A DNA stretch of 64,000 nucleotides from Enterococcus pallens ATCC BAA-351 (GTDB lineage: Bacteria; Bacillota; Bacilli; Lactobacillales; Enterococcaceae): the NCBI RefSeq assembly GCF_000407485.1, contig NZ_ASWD01000003.1, positions 682,001-746,000 of the forward strand, given 5' to 3'. Below are positions 34,555 to 44,837 of the stretch, one piece after another (the first letter of the stretch is position 1; every line of letters starts with the position of its first letter). The notes below the pieces were generated by a model, which was given only the letters and a program-made list of their open reading frames with translations, was not told where the DNA came from and searched no databases. Both the position numbers and the translations under genes were made by a program.

Positions 34555-34660
34555 CATGTAGTTGTTTCAAAATCTGACAAGTCATGGTAGTATGTTGAAT
34601 AACTGAGATTTTAATGTTTTTCTCACATAAAATTTAGAATAGATGGAAAGGTGTGACAGG

Positions 34661-35362
34661 ATGCTGTTACTGGGATCAATCGTTAACGGGTTAGCAATTG
34701 TTGGAGGCAGTCTTTCAGGTATTGTATTAAAAAATATGACAGAACAAACGAAGGATACCGTGACTAAAGGCATCAGTCTAGGGGTTATCGCCCTAGCGAT
34801 TCAAATGGCGATTCAAGCCAGCTCCTTTATTCTGATCATTATCAGTATTTGTATTGGCGGGATGATTGGAGAATTTCTAAAAATTGAAGATGGCATGAAC
34901 AACTTAGGTCTGTTTCTGGAACGGAAATTTGCCCGCGGCAACAGTAATTTCGCTGAAGGCTTTGTAACTGCCACGTTGATTTATTTAATCGGATCAATGG
35001 GGATTATCGGAGCGATCGAAAGCGGGGTTGCCGGCAATCATCAGACCTTATTCACTAAAGCAGTGATGGATGGATTTATGTCGATCATGCTGACAGCTTC
35101 TCTAGGCGTAGGCGTTTTGTTCTCAGCCTTTCCGGTAGTGCTTTACCAAGGAGCTATTACCATTTTTGCCAGTTTTATCGTGAAATATTTGCCGCAGGAA
35201 CTGCTGGACGTCTTGATGCATGAAATCAGTGCCATCGGAGGCTTAATGATTTTAGGTATTGGATTGAATATCATCAAGCTGACCAAGATTCGGGTATCCA
35301 ATTTTTTGCCAAGTATCTTAGTTTTGATTGCTTTTTTGATTCTTCAATATTACTACTTCTAA
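34661..35362 (+). CDS. DUF554 family membrane protein (YdfK-like)
   Basis: A 233-residue protein with about seven helices. It starts MLLLGSIVNGLAIVGGSLSG and has ISLGVIALAIQMAIQ and the strongly conserved LIGSMGIIGAIESG (about residues 108-121) of DUF554. The family is thought to be a small transporter or channel, but no substrate is established. The open frame extends 18 bp upstream; the ATG at 34661 follows AAAGGTGTGACAGG and matches the family N-terminus. Confidence 0.87.
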   Translation: MLLLGSIVNGLAIVGGSLSGIVLKNMTEQTKDTVTKGISLGVIALAIQMAIQASSFILIIISICIGGMIGEFLKIEDGMNNLGLFLERKFARGNSNFAEGFVTATLIYLIGSMGIIGAIESGVAGNHQTLFTKAVMDGFMSIMLTASLGVGVLFSAFPVVLYQGAITIFASFIVKYLPQELLDVLMHEISAIGGLMILGIGLNIIKLTKIRVSNFLPSILVLIAFLILQYYYF

Positions 35363-35392
35363 ACCAACGGGCTTATGCCTCGCTGGTTTTTA
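35362..35392. terminator. Convergent hairpin between DUF554 and ACT genes
   Basis: AAACCA-aCGgGC / GCcTCG-c-TGGTTT with loop TTAT, followed on the plus strand by TTATTTTG. It contains the end of the ACT gene's coding sequence. Confidence 0.6.
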
Positions 35393-35750
35393 TTTTGTAT
35401 CCCTTGGCTGCTAACGCCGCTAAGGCTGCTTCAAAATCATTGCTCTTGATTAACACATAATCAGTATTATAAGTCGAAAGAGCAAATACACTGATTTTCT
35501 CTTCAGCTAGGATGCCAGTAATTTTAGCTAAAATACCAACTAAAGCAAAATCCAGTACACCTTCAATCTTAAATCCGCGCCAATCATCTTCTCGTTGAAT
35601 CGTTTCGTTTGGTACCGTCTTAGTAGGTGCTACCACTGAATTTTCTTCATCAGTTGCGCCAATAAATAACGGACGAATGCTTAAATCAATCTGGTTTAAA
35701 TCAGCCACCTGAAAAACTGATAACTCCTCTTTCATTACAACTAACTCCAT
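35373..35750 (-). CDS. ACT domain protein
   Basis: A 125-residue protein with two ACT-like halves; the second (VLDFALVGILAKITGILAEEKISVFALSTYNTDYVLI, about residues 65-101) is a clear beta-alpha-beta-beta amino-acid-sensor module. Small double-ACT proteins of this type resemble the CASTOR arginine sensors, but the ligand is unknown. Its ATG abuts the stop codon of the GNAT gene (no gap), so the two are coupled. Confidence 0.82.
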   Translation of the reverse strand: MELVVMKEELSVFQVADLNQIDLSIRPLFIGATDEENSVVAPTKTVPNETIQREDDWRGFKIEGVLDFALVGILAKITGILAEEKISVFALSTYNTDYVLIKSNDFEAALAALAAKGYKIKTSEA

Positions 35751-36167
35751 TTAATTTCTCCTTTTCACAAAATAGTATTTGGTCATCCCAGTCATCGGAA
35801 CATCTTCCAGCTGAGCAAACTTCTGATAGCCATTCTTTAGATAGAAATCAGCCGCCTGATATTCCTTAGTGGTCAAGGTAATGGTGTTGATCCCGATAGC
35901 AAAAGCTTTCTCCTCCATCGCCTTTAGCAGCTGACTGCCCACACCAGCGTGTCGAGCCTTGGCATCAACCGCCAGCATGGAAACATGTAAGGTTTGATAT
36001 TGATACTTCCCTGTAATCCCTCCAAGAAGCTGACCTTCCTGCCAAGCACCTAGCGCTATTTCCTTTTCCGCTTCCATTTCCTCAGCGAAAAACTGGCGAT
36101 ACTGGTCATCAAAAATTTCTGCTAAAAACGGCCGCAGCTCCGCCTGTGCGGTTTCTCTAATTTCCAT
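35751..36167 (-). CDS. GNAT family N-acetyltransferase
   Basis: A 138-residue GNAT enzyme: the acetyl-CoA motif AVDAKARHAGVGSQLLKAMEE (about residues 67-87) contains the R-x-x-G-V-G-x-x-L loop, and the C-terminal AADFYLKNGYQKF is the usual Y-x-x-x-GF/Y ending. It precedes the ACT-domain gene without a gap, suggesting the acceptor could be an amino acid, but that is a guess. Confidence 0.87.
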   Translation of the reverse strand: MEIRETAQAELRPFLAEIFDDQYRQFFAEEMEAEKEIALGAWQEGQLLGGITGKYQYQTLHVSMLAVDAKARHAGVGSQLLKAMEEKAFAIGINTITLTTKEYQAADFYLKNGYQKFAQLEDVPMTGMTKYYFVKRRN

Positions 36168-36239
36168 GGCGATCTCCTATTGAATCGATTTCCCTTTATT
36201 ATAATCTAAATGACAGTAATAGTTAAACTCCCTAGCCGC

Positions 36240-36270
36240 AAAAAGACTCTAGCCTTCGCCAGAGCCTTTT
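36240..36270 (-). terminator. Terminator of the ABC exporter operon
   Basis: AAAAG-a-CTCT / AGAG-c-CTTTT around TAGCCTTCGCC; the minus strand ends in TCTTTTT. Confidence 0.7.
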
Positions 36271-36275
36271 TCCGC

Positions 36276-38039
36276 TTATTTAGCTTCTTCTAGTTCCATC
36301 GGTTCTCCAACTATCCAAGTTCGAGCCACCTTTTGTTCGTGGATCATTTTGGCATACCAGCCCTTCATCTGACAAAGCTCCTGATGATTGCCCTTTTCCA
36401 AAATCTCACCATCCGAAAGAACAATGATTTGATCAGCGTTAATAATTGTATTCAAGCGATGAGCAATAACCACAACCGTTTTTTCAGCCATCAAACGATC
36501 CAAAGCCAAATTAATTTCCTTTTCATTGTCGGCATCTAAGCTGGAGGTTGATTCATCCAATAGCACAACTGGAGCATCCTTCAATAAAGCGCGAGCAATC
36601 GATATCCGTTGTTTTTCGCCACCACTTAAGGTTGAGCCGCCTTCACCCACCATCGTATCATAGCCATTTTCCAGCTGCATAATAAATTCATGACAATTGG
36701 CTAACCGACTAGCCTTGACTACCTCCTCCATAGAGGCATTTGGTTTGGCAATCCGAATATTATTCAAAATCGTATCATTGAACAAGTAAACATCCTGCAG
36801 GACACAGGTAATCTCTTCTGTTAAAGCGTCAGGGCGAATTTCCCGAACGTTCTCACCACCAATTGTGATGGTTCCTGTTGAGACATCCCAGAAACGTGAA
36901 ATCAAACTAATTACTGTTGATTTGCCAGAACCGGAAGGTCCGACTAAAGCAGTCGTTTTCCCATCCTCTACTGTAAAGGTTAAATTCTTCAATACAGGAA
37001 CATCATTTTCATAGCTAAAGGAGACATCTTTAAAATCAATCCCGTGATTCATACTCTCGAAGCTTTCCTTCGTATACGGCAATGGCTGTGTTTCAAAAAT
37101 CTGACGTAAGTTATCTGCTGATTTAGCAATATATTTTAGTTCTGGGTACAACATGCCAATTACCATCAACTGACTAGAAGTGGATACACTCAGCATCAAT
37201 ACAGCAATATATTGCTCCGGAGATGTATTACCTTGCAGCAGCAGATTGGTTCCCCAAATCAGCGCCACCGGAATCATAAAAGAGACAATGGTTGAAAAGA
37301 TCATGACATAGGGCATCATGGATAATTCCACTCGAATCGATGACTTTTTAAATTCATTAAAGGAATGATCCAACCGTTTGAATTTTGTTCCTGTCAGCTG
37401 GTATAAGCGGAACGTTTTAATCCCGTTAATGTATTCAACCACGCGAGAGATCACCGCATTCATTTTTTCCCGATGCTCAGGTGCAATATTATGTCCAACT
37501 GTCCCTCCTTTAATCATTAAAGGTAAAGCAATCAGAATCATCACCACCATCACCCCAGCAAAACGAAAATCAATAATCAAGGCGCCTAGCATACAGACAC
37601 ACACGCTGAACATCGCTCGGATAAAATCCGTTAAATTATGAGACAATACTTGCTCAAAATCAGAGATATCCGTAGAAAAATAGCTGGTTAACCGTCCGAC
37701 ACTATTTTGATTAAAATACCCCGAATTCAACCCTCGAACATGTTCAGCCAATTTTAAACGCAGGTCAGTGGCAATTGCTGAGCTGTTCATCTGCAATGAG
37801 TAAAAAACATAGCGTGCTAAAATTGCCCGAACAACAAAAACGATTGCCAACACTGCCAAACCTTGGAAGAAAAATGTCTCAGTAAATCGTTGAGACACCA
37901 AATTTACAATTGCCAAAATCATAACTGAGTAAAAGACCATATTCAAAAAAGCATCAAAAATTGACAATACAATCGGTTTATACAACAGCTTAACATTGTC
38001 TCCTACAACAGTCTTCACATTTCGAATAATACTAATCAT
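36276..38039 (-). CDS. ABC transporter permease/ATPase, second subunit of heterodimer
   Basis: A 587-residue type I ABC exporter half: six helices in the first 300 residues and an ATPase with Walker A LVGPSGSGKST, signature LSGGEKQRISIARALL and Walker B PVVLLDEST. The long open frame (from 38141) overlaps the upstream gene heavily; the ATG at 38039 has GAGGAGGGGCAAA before it and overlaps the stop of the first subunit by only 8 bp. With its partner it forms a heterodimer. A Fur-like box before the operon suggests iron-linked function, as in the IrtAB/YbtPQ siderophore importers built on exporter folds. Confidence 0.9.
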   Translation of the reverse strand: MISIIRNVKTVVGDNVKLLYKPIVLSIFDAFLNMVFYSVMILAIVNLVSQRFTETFFFQGLAVLAIVFVVRAILARYVFYSLQMNSSAIATDLRLKLAEHVRGLNSGYFNQNSVGRLTSYFSTDISDFEQVLSHNLTDFIRAMFSVCVCMLGALIIDFRFAGVMVVMILIALPLMIKGGTVGHNIAPEHREKMNAVISRVVEYINGIKTFRLYQLTGTKFKRLDHSFNEFKKSSIRVELSMMPYVMIFSTIVSFMIPVALIWGTNLLLQGNTSPEQYIAVLMLSVSTSSQLMVIGMLYPELKYIAKSADNLRQIFETQPLPYTKESFESMNHGIDFKDVSFSYENDVPVLKNLTFTVEDGKTTALVGPSGSGKSTVISLISRFWDVSTGTITIGGENVREIRPDALTEEITCVLQDVYLFNDTILNNIRIAKPNASMEEVVKASRLANCHEFIMQLENGYDTMVGEGGSTLSGGEKQRISIARALLKDAPVVLLDESTSSLDADNEKEINLALDRLMAEKTVVVIAHRLNTIINADQIIVLSDGEILEKGNHQELCQMKGWYAKMIHEQKVARTWIVGEPMELEEAK

Positions 38040-39762
38040 TTTGCCCCTCCTCTGCATAGATAGCCCACAGCTTCGCGTAGCTTCCTTTGCGGTGCAGCAG
38101 CTCTTCATGCGTTCCTCGTTCAACAATCCTTCCTTCGTCAAAGACGCAAATCTGATCGGCGTGCTTAATGGTATTTAGACGATGAGCAATCATAATCGTT
38201 GTTTTATTTTGCAGCAACTCATTTAATGCCAGCTGAATCTTCCGTTCATTTTCAATGTCGGTAAAACTGGTCGCTTCATCAAAAATAACTAGCGGTGCAT
38301 CCTTCAAGATAGCTCGAGCAATACAAATCCGTTGCTTTTCCCCACCAGACATCTTTATGCCCGCTTCTCCCATTACTGTATCGTAGCCATCTGGCAAACT
38401 TATGATAAAGTCATGAATCTGGGCCGCTTTGGCTGCCGCCTGAATTTCTTCGTCCGTAGCCTCGTCCTTACCCACCAAAATATTCATGCGAATGGTATCA
38501 CTCAGCATAAATGCATCCTGAAAAACAAAGCTCATGGATTCCATTAAGCTCGACTCATCAAAGGTATCAATTGATTGACCGTTCAAACGAATCTGGCCTT
38601 TTTGAATATCCCAAAAGCGCGGAACCAACTGGGCTGTTGTTGATTTGCCTGAACCAGATACCCCAACAAAGGCCGTTAATGTATTCGCAGGAATCGTTAA
38701 CGAAATATCATGCAATACTTCATCCTCCTCATAAGAAAAATGAACATTTTCAAAAGCAACGTCAACTTGATTCAGCACCTGATGAGTAGAACCAAATCCT
38801 TGCTGCGGCAAATCCATAATGTCTTTGATTTTTTCTGTTCCAGTCAAAATCTGGCTGATTGCCACCGCAAATCCGCTTAAGCTTTTTAAGGAAGAAAGAA
38901 AAACAATACTCATAATCAAGAAAAACAAATAAGTTGGTAAATCTACACTGCCCTGCAAATACAACCAGCCTCCAACTGGAAAGCTAAACAATAAACCAGA
39001 TTCAATTAAAACCATAAATAGTCCATAAGGCCATGCCTGCGCTCGACTACATTCCGTCCACATTTTGTGGTATTCCTCAACCGTATCTGAATACTGCTTG
39101 AAGCCTTTGGCAGTTACATTAAAGGATTTCATGACATTCATCCCATTGATAAATTGCATAATAGAAGAATTCAACTGTCCGACCAATTGATGATACCAAC
39201 TCATGTATTTTCCACTGGAGCGCATTCCCACAGCCAATACAACAGCTCCAATTAAAATGGGAATTAACAGACACAAGGCCAATCCGACATGCAGTGTACA
39301 TAAATAGCCAAACATCAGAAGCGGAACCACCAAAGCCTTAGCCAAATCTGGTACTTGATGAGCCAGCATCGTTTCAATCCGCTCGGTATCTTCAATAATG
39401 GTTTTTTTCAGCTTTCCCGATGTCGTCTTAGTGAAAAAGCCTAAATTCAAGGTAGCAATATGAATACTCAGACGTTTACGAATTTCATACAGCGTATTAA
39501 AAGCCCCAATATGAGACAATGAACCGCTGATTAACATCGCTACAAATTTCACAATAATAGCTATCCCTGCATAAACTGCATACTGCATCGCTAAGTCGAT
39601 ATTGGGATTATTCCCAAACAGAAACAGCAACACACGATACAGCATTACTAACGGTACAAAGTCCATAATTCCCGAAATAATACTAAATAAGGCAGAAAAT
39701 AGCAGCAAAATACTGGATTTCCCAGCCAACCTAAACAAATACCCGACGCTTGCCTTTTCCAT
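38032..39762 (-). CDS. ABC transporter permease/ATPase, first subunit of heterodimer
   Basis: A 576-residue type I ABC half-transporter: six N-terminal helices, then Walker A AFVGVSGSGKST, signature MSGGEKQRICIARAIL, Walker B PLVIFDEAT and the H-loop IMIAHRLNTI. TGGAGGACTTCG lies before the ATG. The downstream partner overlaps it by 8 bp. A 19-bp Fur-like sequence lies 25 bp before the start codon, so the pair is expected to be induced by iron limitation, pointing to heme or siderophore handling rather than drug export. Substrate is inferred only. Confidence 0.9.
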   Translation of the reverse strand: MEKASVGYLFRLAGKSSILLLFSALFSIISGIMDFVPLVMLYRVLLFLFGNNPNIDLAMQYAVYAGIAIIVKFVAMLISGSLSHIGAFNTLYEIRKRLSIHIATLNLGFFTKTTSGKLKKTIIEDTERIETMLAHQVPDLAKALVVPLLMFGYLCTLHVGLALCLLIPILIGAVVLAVGMRSSGKYMSWYHQLVGQLNSSIMQFINGMNVMKSFNVTAKGFKQYSDTVEEYHKMWTECSRAQAWPYGLFMVLIESGLLFSFPVGGWLYLQGSVDLPTYLFFLIMSIVFLSSLKSLSGFAVAISQILTGTEKIKDIMDLPQQGFGSTHQVLNQVDVAFENVHFSYEEDEVLHDISLTIPANTLTAFVGVSGSGKSTTAQLVPRFWDIQKGQIRLNGQSIDTFDESSLMESMSFVFQDAFMLSDTIRMNILVGKDEATDEEIQAAAKAAQIHDFIISLPDGYDTVMGEAGIKMSGGEKQRICIARAILKDAPLVIFDEATSFTDIENERKIQLALNELLQNKTTIMIAHRLNTIKHADQICVFDEGRIVERGTHEELLHRKGSYAKLWAIYAEEGQND

Positions 39763-39786
39763 ACGAAGTCCTCCAAAAATTTAATT

Positions 39787-39805
39787 GATAATGATTCTCA
39801 ATCTC
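39787..39805. promoter_or_regulatory. Fur box upstream of the ABC transporter pair
   Basis: GATAATGATTCTCAATCTC. The inner TGATAATGATTCTCA (39786-39800) matches the 7-1-7 consensus TGATAATNATTATCA at 14 of 15 positions, 25-43 bp before the first ABC gene. Confidence 0.75.
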
Positions 39806-39892
39806 AAGTGAATTATTACATATGTTATTCAACAAGTAAAGGACTTTCGAGGTAGTTTGTGCATTTATCTTCAATTTCCTGTGGAAATAAAG

Positions 39893-39919
39893 AAAAAAAG
39901 ACAAGCCGCAGCTTGCCTT
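39893..39919 (-). terminator. Terminator of the VOC gene
   Basis: AAGGCAAGC / GCTTGTCTT (minus reading) with loop TGCG, followed by T7. Confidence 0.85.
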
Positions 39920-39929
39920 AACTTATTGT

Positions 39930-40313
39930 TTATTCGGTTATCTCAATCTGGATTCCTTCCATTGCTACAATCGCTGATTCATAGTACCCATCCCCAGTAG
40001 TGCGTGGACCTGATAATACTTGATACCCATCGGCTAGGAATCGTTTCGTCAGCTCGTCAACTTTTTCTTTGCTGCCAACACTAAAGGCTAAATGAATTAA
40101 GCCTGCCTGGTACAAGGAAGGTGCGCCCCCCTCCACTTCAGGTCTAGTCATTAATTCTAAGCGTGAACCATCCTCGAAGCTAAGAAAATATGTTTTCAGA
40201 CCGGTTTTAGGATTGTGATACTGGTTATTGCTCTTTGCCTCAAAATATGTTTCAAAAAATTCCCGCATGCCTTCTAAATCATGGACATACATTGCGATGT
40301 GTTCGATTTTCAT
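39930..40313 (-). CDS. VOC family protein (glyoxalase/bleomycin-resistance superfamily)
   Basis: A 127-residue single VOC domain pair: MKIEHIAMYVHDLEGMREFFE with the first metal histidine at position 5, then LIHLAFSVGSKEKVDEL (second His near 73) and the closing Glu in IQIEITE. The set resembles lactoylglutathione lyase-like metalloenzymes. Substrate unknown. Monocistronic. Confidence 0.87.
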   Translation of the reverse strand: MKIEHIAMYVHDLEGMREFFETYFEAKSNNQYHNPKTGLKTYFLSFEDGSRLELMTRPEVEGGAPSLYQAGLIHLAFSVGSKEKVDELTKRFLADGYQVLSGPRTTGDGYYESAIVAMEGIQIEITE

Positions 40314-40381
40314 CCAATTCCCCTTTTCTTTTTCTCTGTTACCACTAATGGTATACTATTCGGCAGAAAGAAGGAAGACTC

Positions 40382-41101
40382 ATGACTGAAGATTACTTAA
40401 ATGAGCTGGAACAATTTTGGGATGCTTTTGCTGAAGAATATGAAACGATTCAGCAGGAATCACGTTTTCCGATTGCTGAGGAGTTAAAGCAATTCCTGCT
40501 GCAACAAGAAATTTTGCCTGCTCACTCTTTTCTTGACCTAGCTGGAGGAAGCGGCCGCTATTTAGCAGAACTTCAAGATGCAGTTGAACACTATACGTTG
40601 GTGGATATTTCTAATGAAATGCTGGAGATTGCGCGAACGAAGCAAAAAAATTCAAAAATAGACTTCATTCACCAAGATCAAAATAGTTTTTTCAAAACAG
40701 ATTCGCAGTCCTATGCTGTTGCTTTCACGGCAATGAATCCTGGATTAGTCACCCAAGAAGACCTGCTGAACTTTTCCCGGAAAAGTCACAGCTGGTGTTT
40801 GATTCTGCGTTTAGTTCAGCAATCTGACAGCTTGTTTTCGCCTTACGAAGTCGTTGAAGAAGAAGTCGATTTAATGAAAAACTATCAAATTTCTTTGAAA
40901 GAAGCAGGAATTCCTTTTGAAATGCAGGATTTCAATTTCTCAGCCCGCGAAGAAATTACTCGTGAGTTCTTTGAAGCTTACTTTGCCGAAGAATTCTCCC
41001 CTCAGCAGGCAAGAGAACTGGCTGCAGAAGTTTTTGGCTCGAATAAAACCCTAATGAATCTTCAAAACGTCACCTATCGACTGATTTACTACCGGGTTTG
41101 A
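40382..41101 (+). CDS. Class I SAM-dependent methyltransferase
   Basis: A 239-residue Rossmann-like methyltransferase: motif I FLDLAGGSGRYLAEL (about residues 50-64), motif II YTLVDISNEML with the ribose-binding Asp, and IDFIHQDQNSFF as motif III. AGAAGGAAGACTC precedes the ATG. The substrate-binding C-terminal half is unassigned. Divergent from the VOC gene. Confidence 0.85.
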   Translation: MTEDYLNELEQFWDAFAEEYETIQQESRFPIAEELKQFLLQQEILPAHSFLDLAGGSGRYLAELQDAVEHYTLVDISNEMLEIARTKQKNSKIDFIHQDQNSFFKTDSQSYAVAFTAMNPGLVTQEDLLNFSRKSHSWCLILRLVQQSDSLFSPYEVVEEEVDLMKNYQISLKEAGIPFEMQDFNFSAREEITREFFEAYFAEEFSPQQARELAAEVFGSNKTLMNLQNVTYRLIYYRV

Positions 41102-41174
41102 GATTCCTGTGGATTCAATAAATGAGCAAAAAAGGCTTTCCGCTCGATTTTCCAATAACCAGCTATCACCATAA

Positions 41175-41208
41175 AATAAAAAAATCTCCTCGGCAATTAG
41201 AGGAGATT
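41175..41208 (-). terminator. Terminator of the gdh-glcU-Pr6Pr operon
   Basis: AATCTCCTC / GAGGAGATT with an eight-base loop; the minus strand enters T7. It overlaps the stop codon region of the 41197-41877 gene. Confidence 0.85.
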
Positions 41209-41877
41209 CCTTTTAGTAAATGGTTTGAAGCGGTTGGTTAGCCAGGCAATCAGTTTCATTAAATAGCCAAATAAAGCAAAGACAACTAATAGAACCAGCA
41301 CGTTAATAACTACTCGTGTCCAGCCTAGTTCATCGGCATCAATGAAAAAGTAAGGATAGTAGCTGCCAAAGCCGGCAATCGGCCCGCCAATTTGGGCACG
41401 AATAATCGTAAATCCCCAATAAAGCAGCGGCAGAATCGTCCAGGTCCAAGGCTTAATCCTTTTTGTATCGCTTGTATTCACAAATAAAACCCAATCGACA
41501 AATACCATAATTGGTGTAAAGGTATGAACTAGAATATCTGAGAAACTATTTACAGCATAGCCTGAAGTATCCGAAATAGTAGGCACTAAAATAAAATTAT
41601 AGATCAAACCAGTAATCACGATGATTAAGGTTAACGCACCCATGCTATTCGGCGAAAAATCAGCCGACCACATCTGTTTCAAAGAAAGACTTTTGACGAT
41701 ACTTTTAATCAGCAAATATAAGTAAGCACAAAATACCAGCAGATTGCTTTGAATCGTATAAAACACTAGCTGATTCAATTCAAACCGACCTTCAAACAGC
41801 CCCAACAGCAATGCAAGTCCCCACCCGCAGCCGATAACCAATACCAAACGAAAAATATTTTTTATCGTAAGATACAA
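41197..41877 (-). CDS. Pr6Pr family membrane protein
   Basis: A 226-residue protein with six or seven helices. QSNLLVFCAYLYLLIKS, ILVHTFTPIMVFVDWVLF and WTILPLLYWGFTIIR are the conserved helices of the Pr6Pr (FAR-17a/AIG1-like) family of unknown function. I choose the TTG at 41877, since AAAGGAGG lies ten bases upstream; the ATG at 41898 contains that ribosome site and so cannot use it. It follows glcU closely (22 bp). Confidence 0.75.
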   Translation of the reverse strand: MYLTIKNIFRLVLVIGCGWGLALLLGLFEGRFELNQLVFYTIQSNLLVFCAYLYLLIKSIVKSLSLKQMWSADFSPNSMGALTLIIVITGLIYNFILVPTISDTSGYAVNSFSDILVHTFTPIMVFVDWVLFVNTSDTKRIKPWTWTILPLLYWGFTIIRAQIGGPIAGFGSYYPYFFIDADELGWTRVVINVLVLLVVFALFGYLMKLIAWLTNRFKPFTKRNLL

Positions 41878-41899
41878 CGAGTTAACTCCTCCTTTCATT

Positions 41900-42751
41900 T
41901 TATAAAAACGCCGTTGTCACACTTCCAATCACAATCAGAGCTAACCCGATTAATGTAAAGCGGAACTCTTTAGGGTTTTTTTTCTCATTTAGAATAAACA
42001 TACCACCTAATGTCGAGATAACTACATTCAACTGAGTAATTACATAAGCAGTCGCTACTCCATTGCCCTGTGCTGAGAAAATATAAGCGAAGGCTGAAAT
42101 ACTGAAAATAATCCCGACAATAACTGCTTTCCAGCTTTTATCGCTTGAAAAGGCAGTTGGCTGTTTAAGGATAACATAAATTAATGCAGCAATAAATACA
42201 CCTAACATCTGAGGAAAGAAAATAGCAGCTCCAGGTGCATCTACTAGTTTAGGCAGCGCACTGTACACCCAATAACCCACACTAGTACTAGCTAAAATAA
42301 TTAATCCCTTGCTAGTTCCACCTTGGTCATCTGAGCCTTCTGTAATAGCGGTCATCGCGGCTCCAATAACCAGCAGCACAATTGAGCCAAAACCAATAAT
42401 TTTAGAGGTGGTTCCAGCCCATTCTCCGAAGGCAAAAACACCGATTAAGGAAGTTCCTATCAGCTGTAAGCCAGTTGAGATCGGCATCGTTCGCGAAACA
42501 CCTAACAAATTAAATGCTGTATATTGTCCCGTTTGCCCAATTACCCAAAAAGCGCCAGAAGCCATTGCAATTAAAAATGTGCCTAAAGAAACACTTTGAC
42601 TGGAAAAGAAAAAATAGACAATCAGCCCAACAATCAACGTACCAATTCCTGTACCTAAAATTTCATTGGTGGGACGACCACCGATCTTTTTTAGAATCAG
42701 CGGCTGAATGCCCCAGCCGATCGCTGGCAATAATGCAATTAAAATATTCAT
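41900..42751 (-). CDS. glcU: GRP family glucose uptake protein
   Basis: A 283-residue carrier with ten helices of the glucose/ribose porter family (drug/metabolite transporter superfamily): AIGWGIQPLILKKIGGRPTNE at the N-terminus and GVATAYVITQLNVVISTLGG near residue 230. It lies 16 bp after a glucose 1-dehydrogenase gene. The same pairing, glcU-gdh, is known from Bacillus subtilis, where GlcU imports glucose for oxidation by Gdh. The pairing strongly supports glucose as substrate. Confidence 0.88.
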   Translation of the reverse strand: MNILIALLPAIGWGIQPLILKKIGGRPTNEILGTGIGTLIVGLIVYFFFSSQSVSLGTFLIAMASGAFWVIGQTGQYTAFNLLGVSRTMPISTGLQLIGTSLIGVFAFGEWAGTTSKIIGFGSIVLLVIGAAMTAITEGSDDQGGTSKGLIILASTSVGYWVYSALPKLVDAPGAAIFFPQMLGVFIAALIYVILKQPTAFSSDKSWKAVIVGIIFSISAFAYIFSAQGNGVATAYVITQLNVVISTLGGMFILNEKKNPKEFRFTLIGLALIVIGSVTTAFL

Positions 42752-42767
42752 CCATCACCCCTCCATT

Positions 42768-43607
<840 letters not shown>

Positions 43608-43720
43608 CTACCTGTTTTTATTTTTCGTTGCCAATAATCGGCTCAAATAGCAGTCAGACCTTACAGATCCGTCAAAAAAGATTATAATAATCAAATATAA
43701 AAGAAAAAAGGAGCGTATGT

Positions 43721-44791
43721 ATGAAGGAAGCTACGTTTAACCGGATTAAAGAATTGACAGAATTACAAGGAACCAGCGGCTTTGAAGATGATATTCGGGC
43801 CTATTTAAAAAGAGAAATGACCCCTCTAGTAGATGACATTCAACAAGATGGCTTAGGTGGGATCTTTGGCCTGAAGCATGCAGCTGACGATGCACCTCGC
43901 GTAATGGTAGCAGCTCACATGGATGAGGTTGGCTTTATGCTGACGGAAATTACGCCGCGAGGATTATTCAAGGTTGTTCCTTTAGGCGGCTGGAATCCCT
44001 ATGTTGTTTCGGCACAACGTTTTACCTTAAAAACTAAAAAAGGAAATTATCCTTGTATTTCTTCCTCCGTACCGCCCCATTTACTGCGAGGAACTGGTGG
44101 ACAAGCTCAGGTAAAAGTTGAAGACATTTTATTTGATGCTGGCTTTGAATCAAAGGAAGAAGCCTTGGAATACGGTGTTCTGCCAGGGGATACTATCGTC
44201 CCTCAAGTGGAGACCATCAAAACAGCCAACGGAAAAAACATCATCAGCAAAGCTTGGGATAACCGCTATGGCTGCACGGTCGTCTTGGAGGCTTTAGAAG
44301 CATTAAAAGAAGAAGATTTAGACTATACATTAATTGCTGGTGCGAATGTGCAAGAAGAGGTTGGTTTGCGCGGAGCCAGACCAGCAGTCACTAAGTTTAA
44401 ACCGGATTTATTCTTTGCAGTGGACTGTTCTGCAGCAGATGATTTAACTACTACCAATGGCACATTTGGTCATCTAGGCGAAGGAACCCTACTGCGTATT
44501 CAAGATCCAGGCATGATTTTACTGCCTCGCTTGCGGGAATATTTGCTGGATACCGCTGAGACTCACAATATTCCTTATCAATACTTTGTTTCTAAAGGCG
44601 GGACCGATGCTGGAGCTGCTCACATGGCTAATGAAGGTATTCCCAGCAGCGTAATCGGCGTTTGCGGACGCTATATTCACACTCACCAAACCATGTTCAG
44701 TATTGCTGATTTTGATGCAGCCCGAGAAATGCTGATTCAAGTGTTGAAAGGTTTGGATCAAAGTACGATCAATACGATTATTTACGGATAA
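43721..44791 (+). CDS. pepA: M42 family metallopeptidase (glutamyl aminopeptidase type)
   Basis: A 356-residue M42 aminopeptidase. Metal-site motifs: AAHMDEVGFML (about residues 66-76), SKAWDNRYGC, ANVQEEVGLRGA (catalytic Glu-Glu), FAVDCSAADD, and GGTDAGAAH near 290 with a final IHTHQTM. These enzymes form dodecameric shells that trim peptides. AAAAGGAGCGTATGT precedes the ATG. Single-gene unit closed by a strong hairpin. Confidence 0.92.
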   Translation: MKEATFNRIKELTELQGTSGFEDDIRAYLKREMTPLVDDIQQDGLGGIFGLKHAADDAPRVMVAAHMDEVGFMLTEITPRGLFKVVPLGGWNPYVVSAQRFTLKTKKGNYPCISSSVPPHLLRGTGGQAQVKVEDILFDAGFESKEEALEYGVLPGDTIVPQVETIKTANGKNIISKAWDNRYGCTVVLEALEALKEEDLDYTLIAGANVQEEVGLRGARPAVTKFKPDLFFAVDCSAADDLTTTNGTFGHLGEGTLLRIQDPGMILLPRLREYLLDTAETHNIPYQYFVSKGGTDAGAAHMANEGIPSSVIGVCGRYIHTHQTMFSIADFDAAREMLIQVLKGLDQSTINTIIYG

Positions 44792-44796
44792 ACCTA

Positions 44797-44834
44797 AAAA
44801 AATCAGTACCCTGTGAAAGGTACTGATTTTTTGT
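44797..44834. terminator. Bidirectional terminator
   Basis: AAAATCAGTACC / GGTACTGATTTT with loop CTGTGAAA and T runs on both strands, between the convergent pepA and ABC genes. Confidence 0.92.
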
Positions 44835-44837
44835 ATT

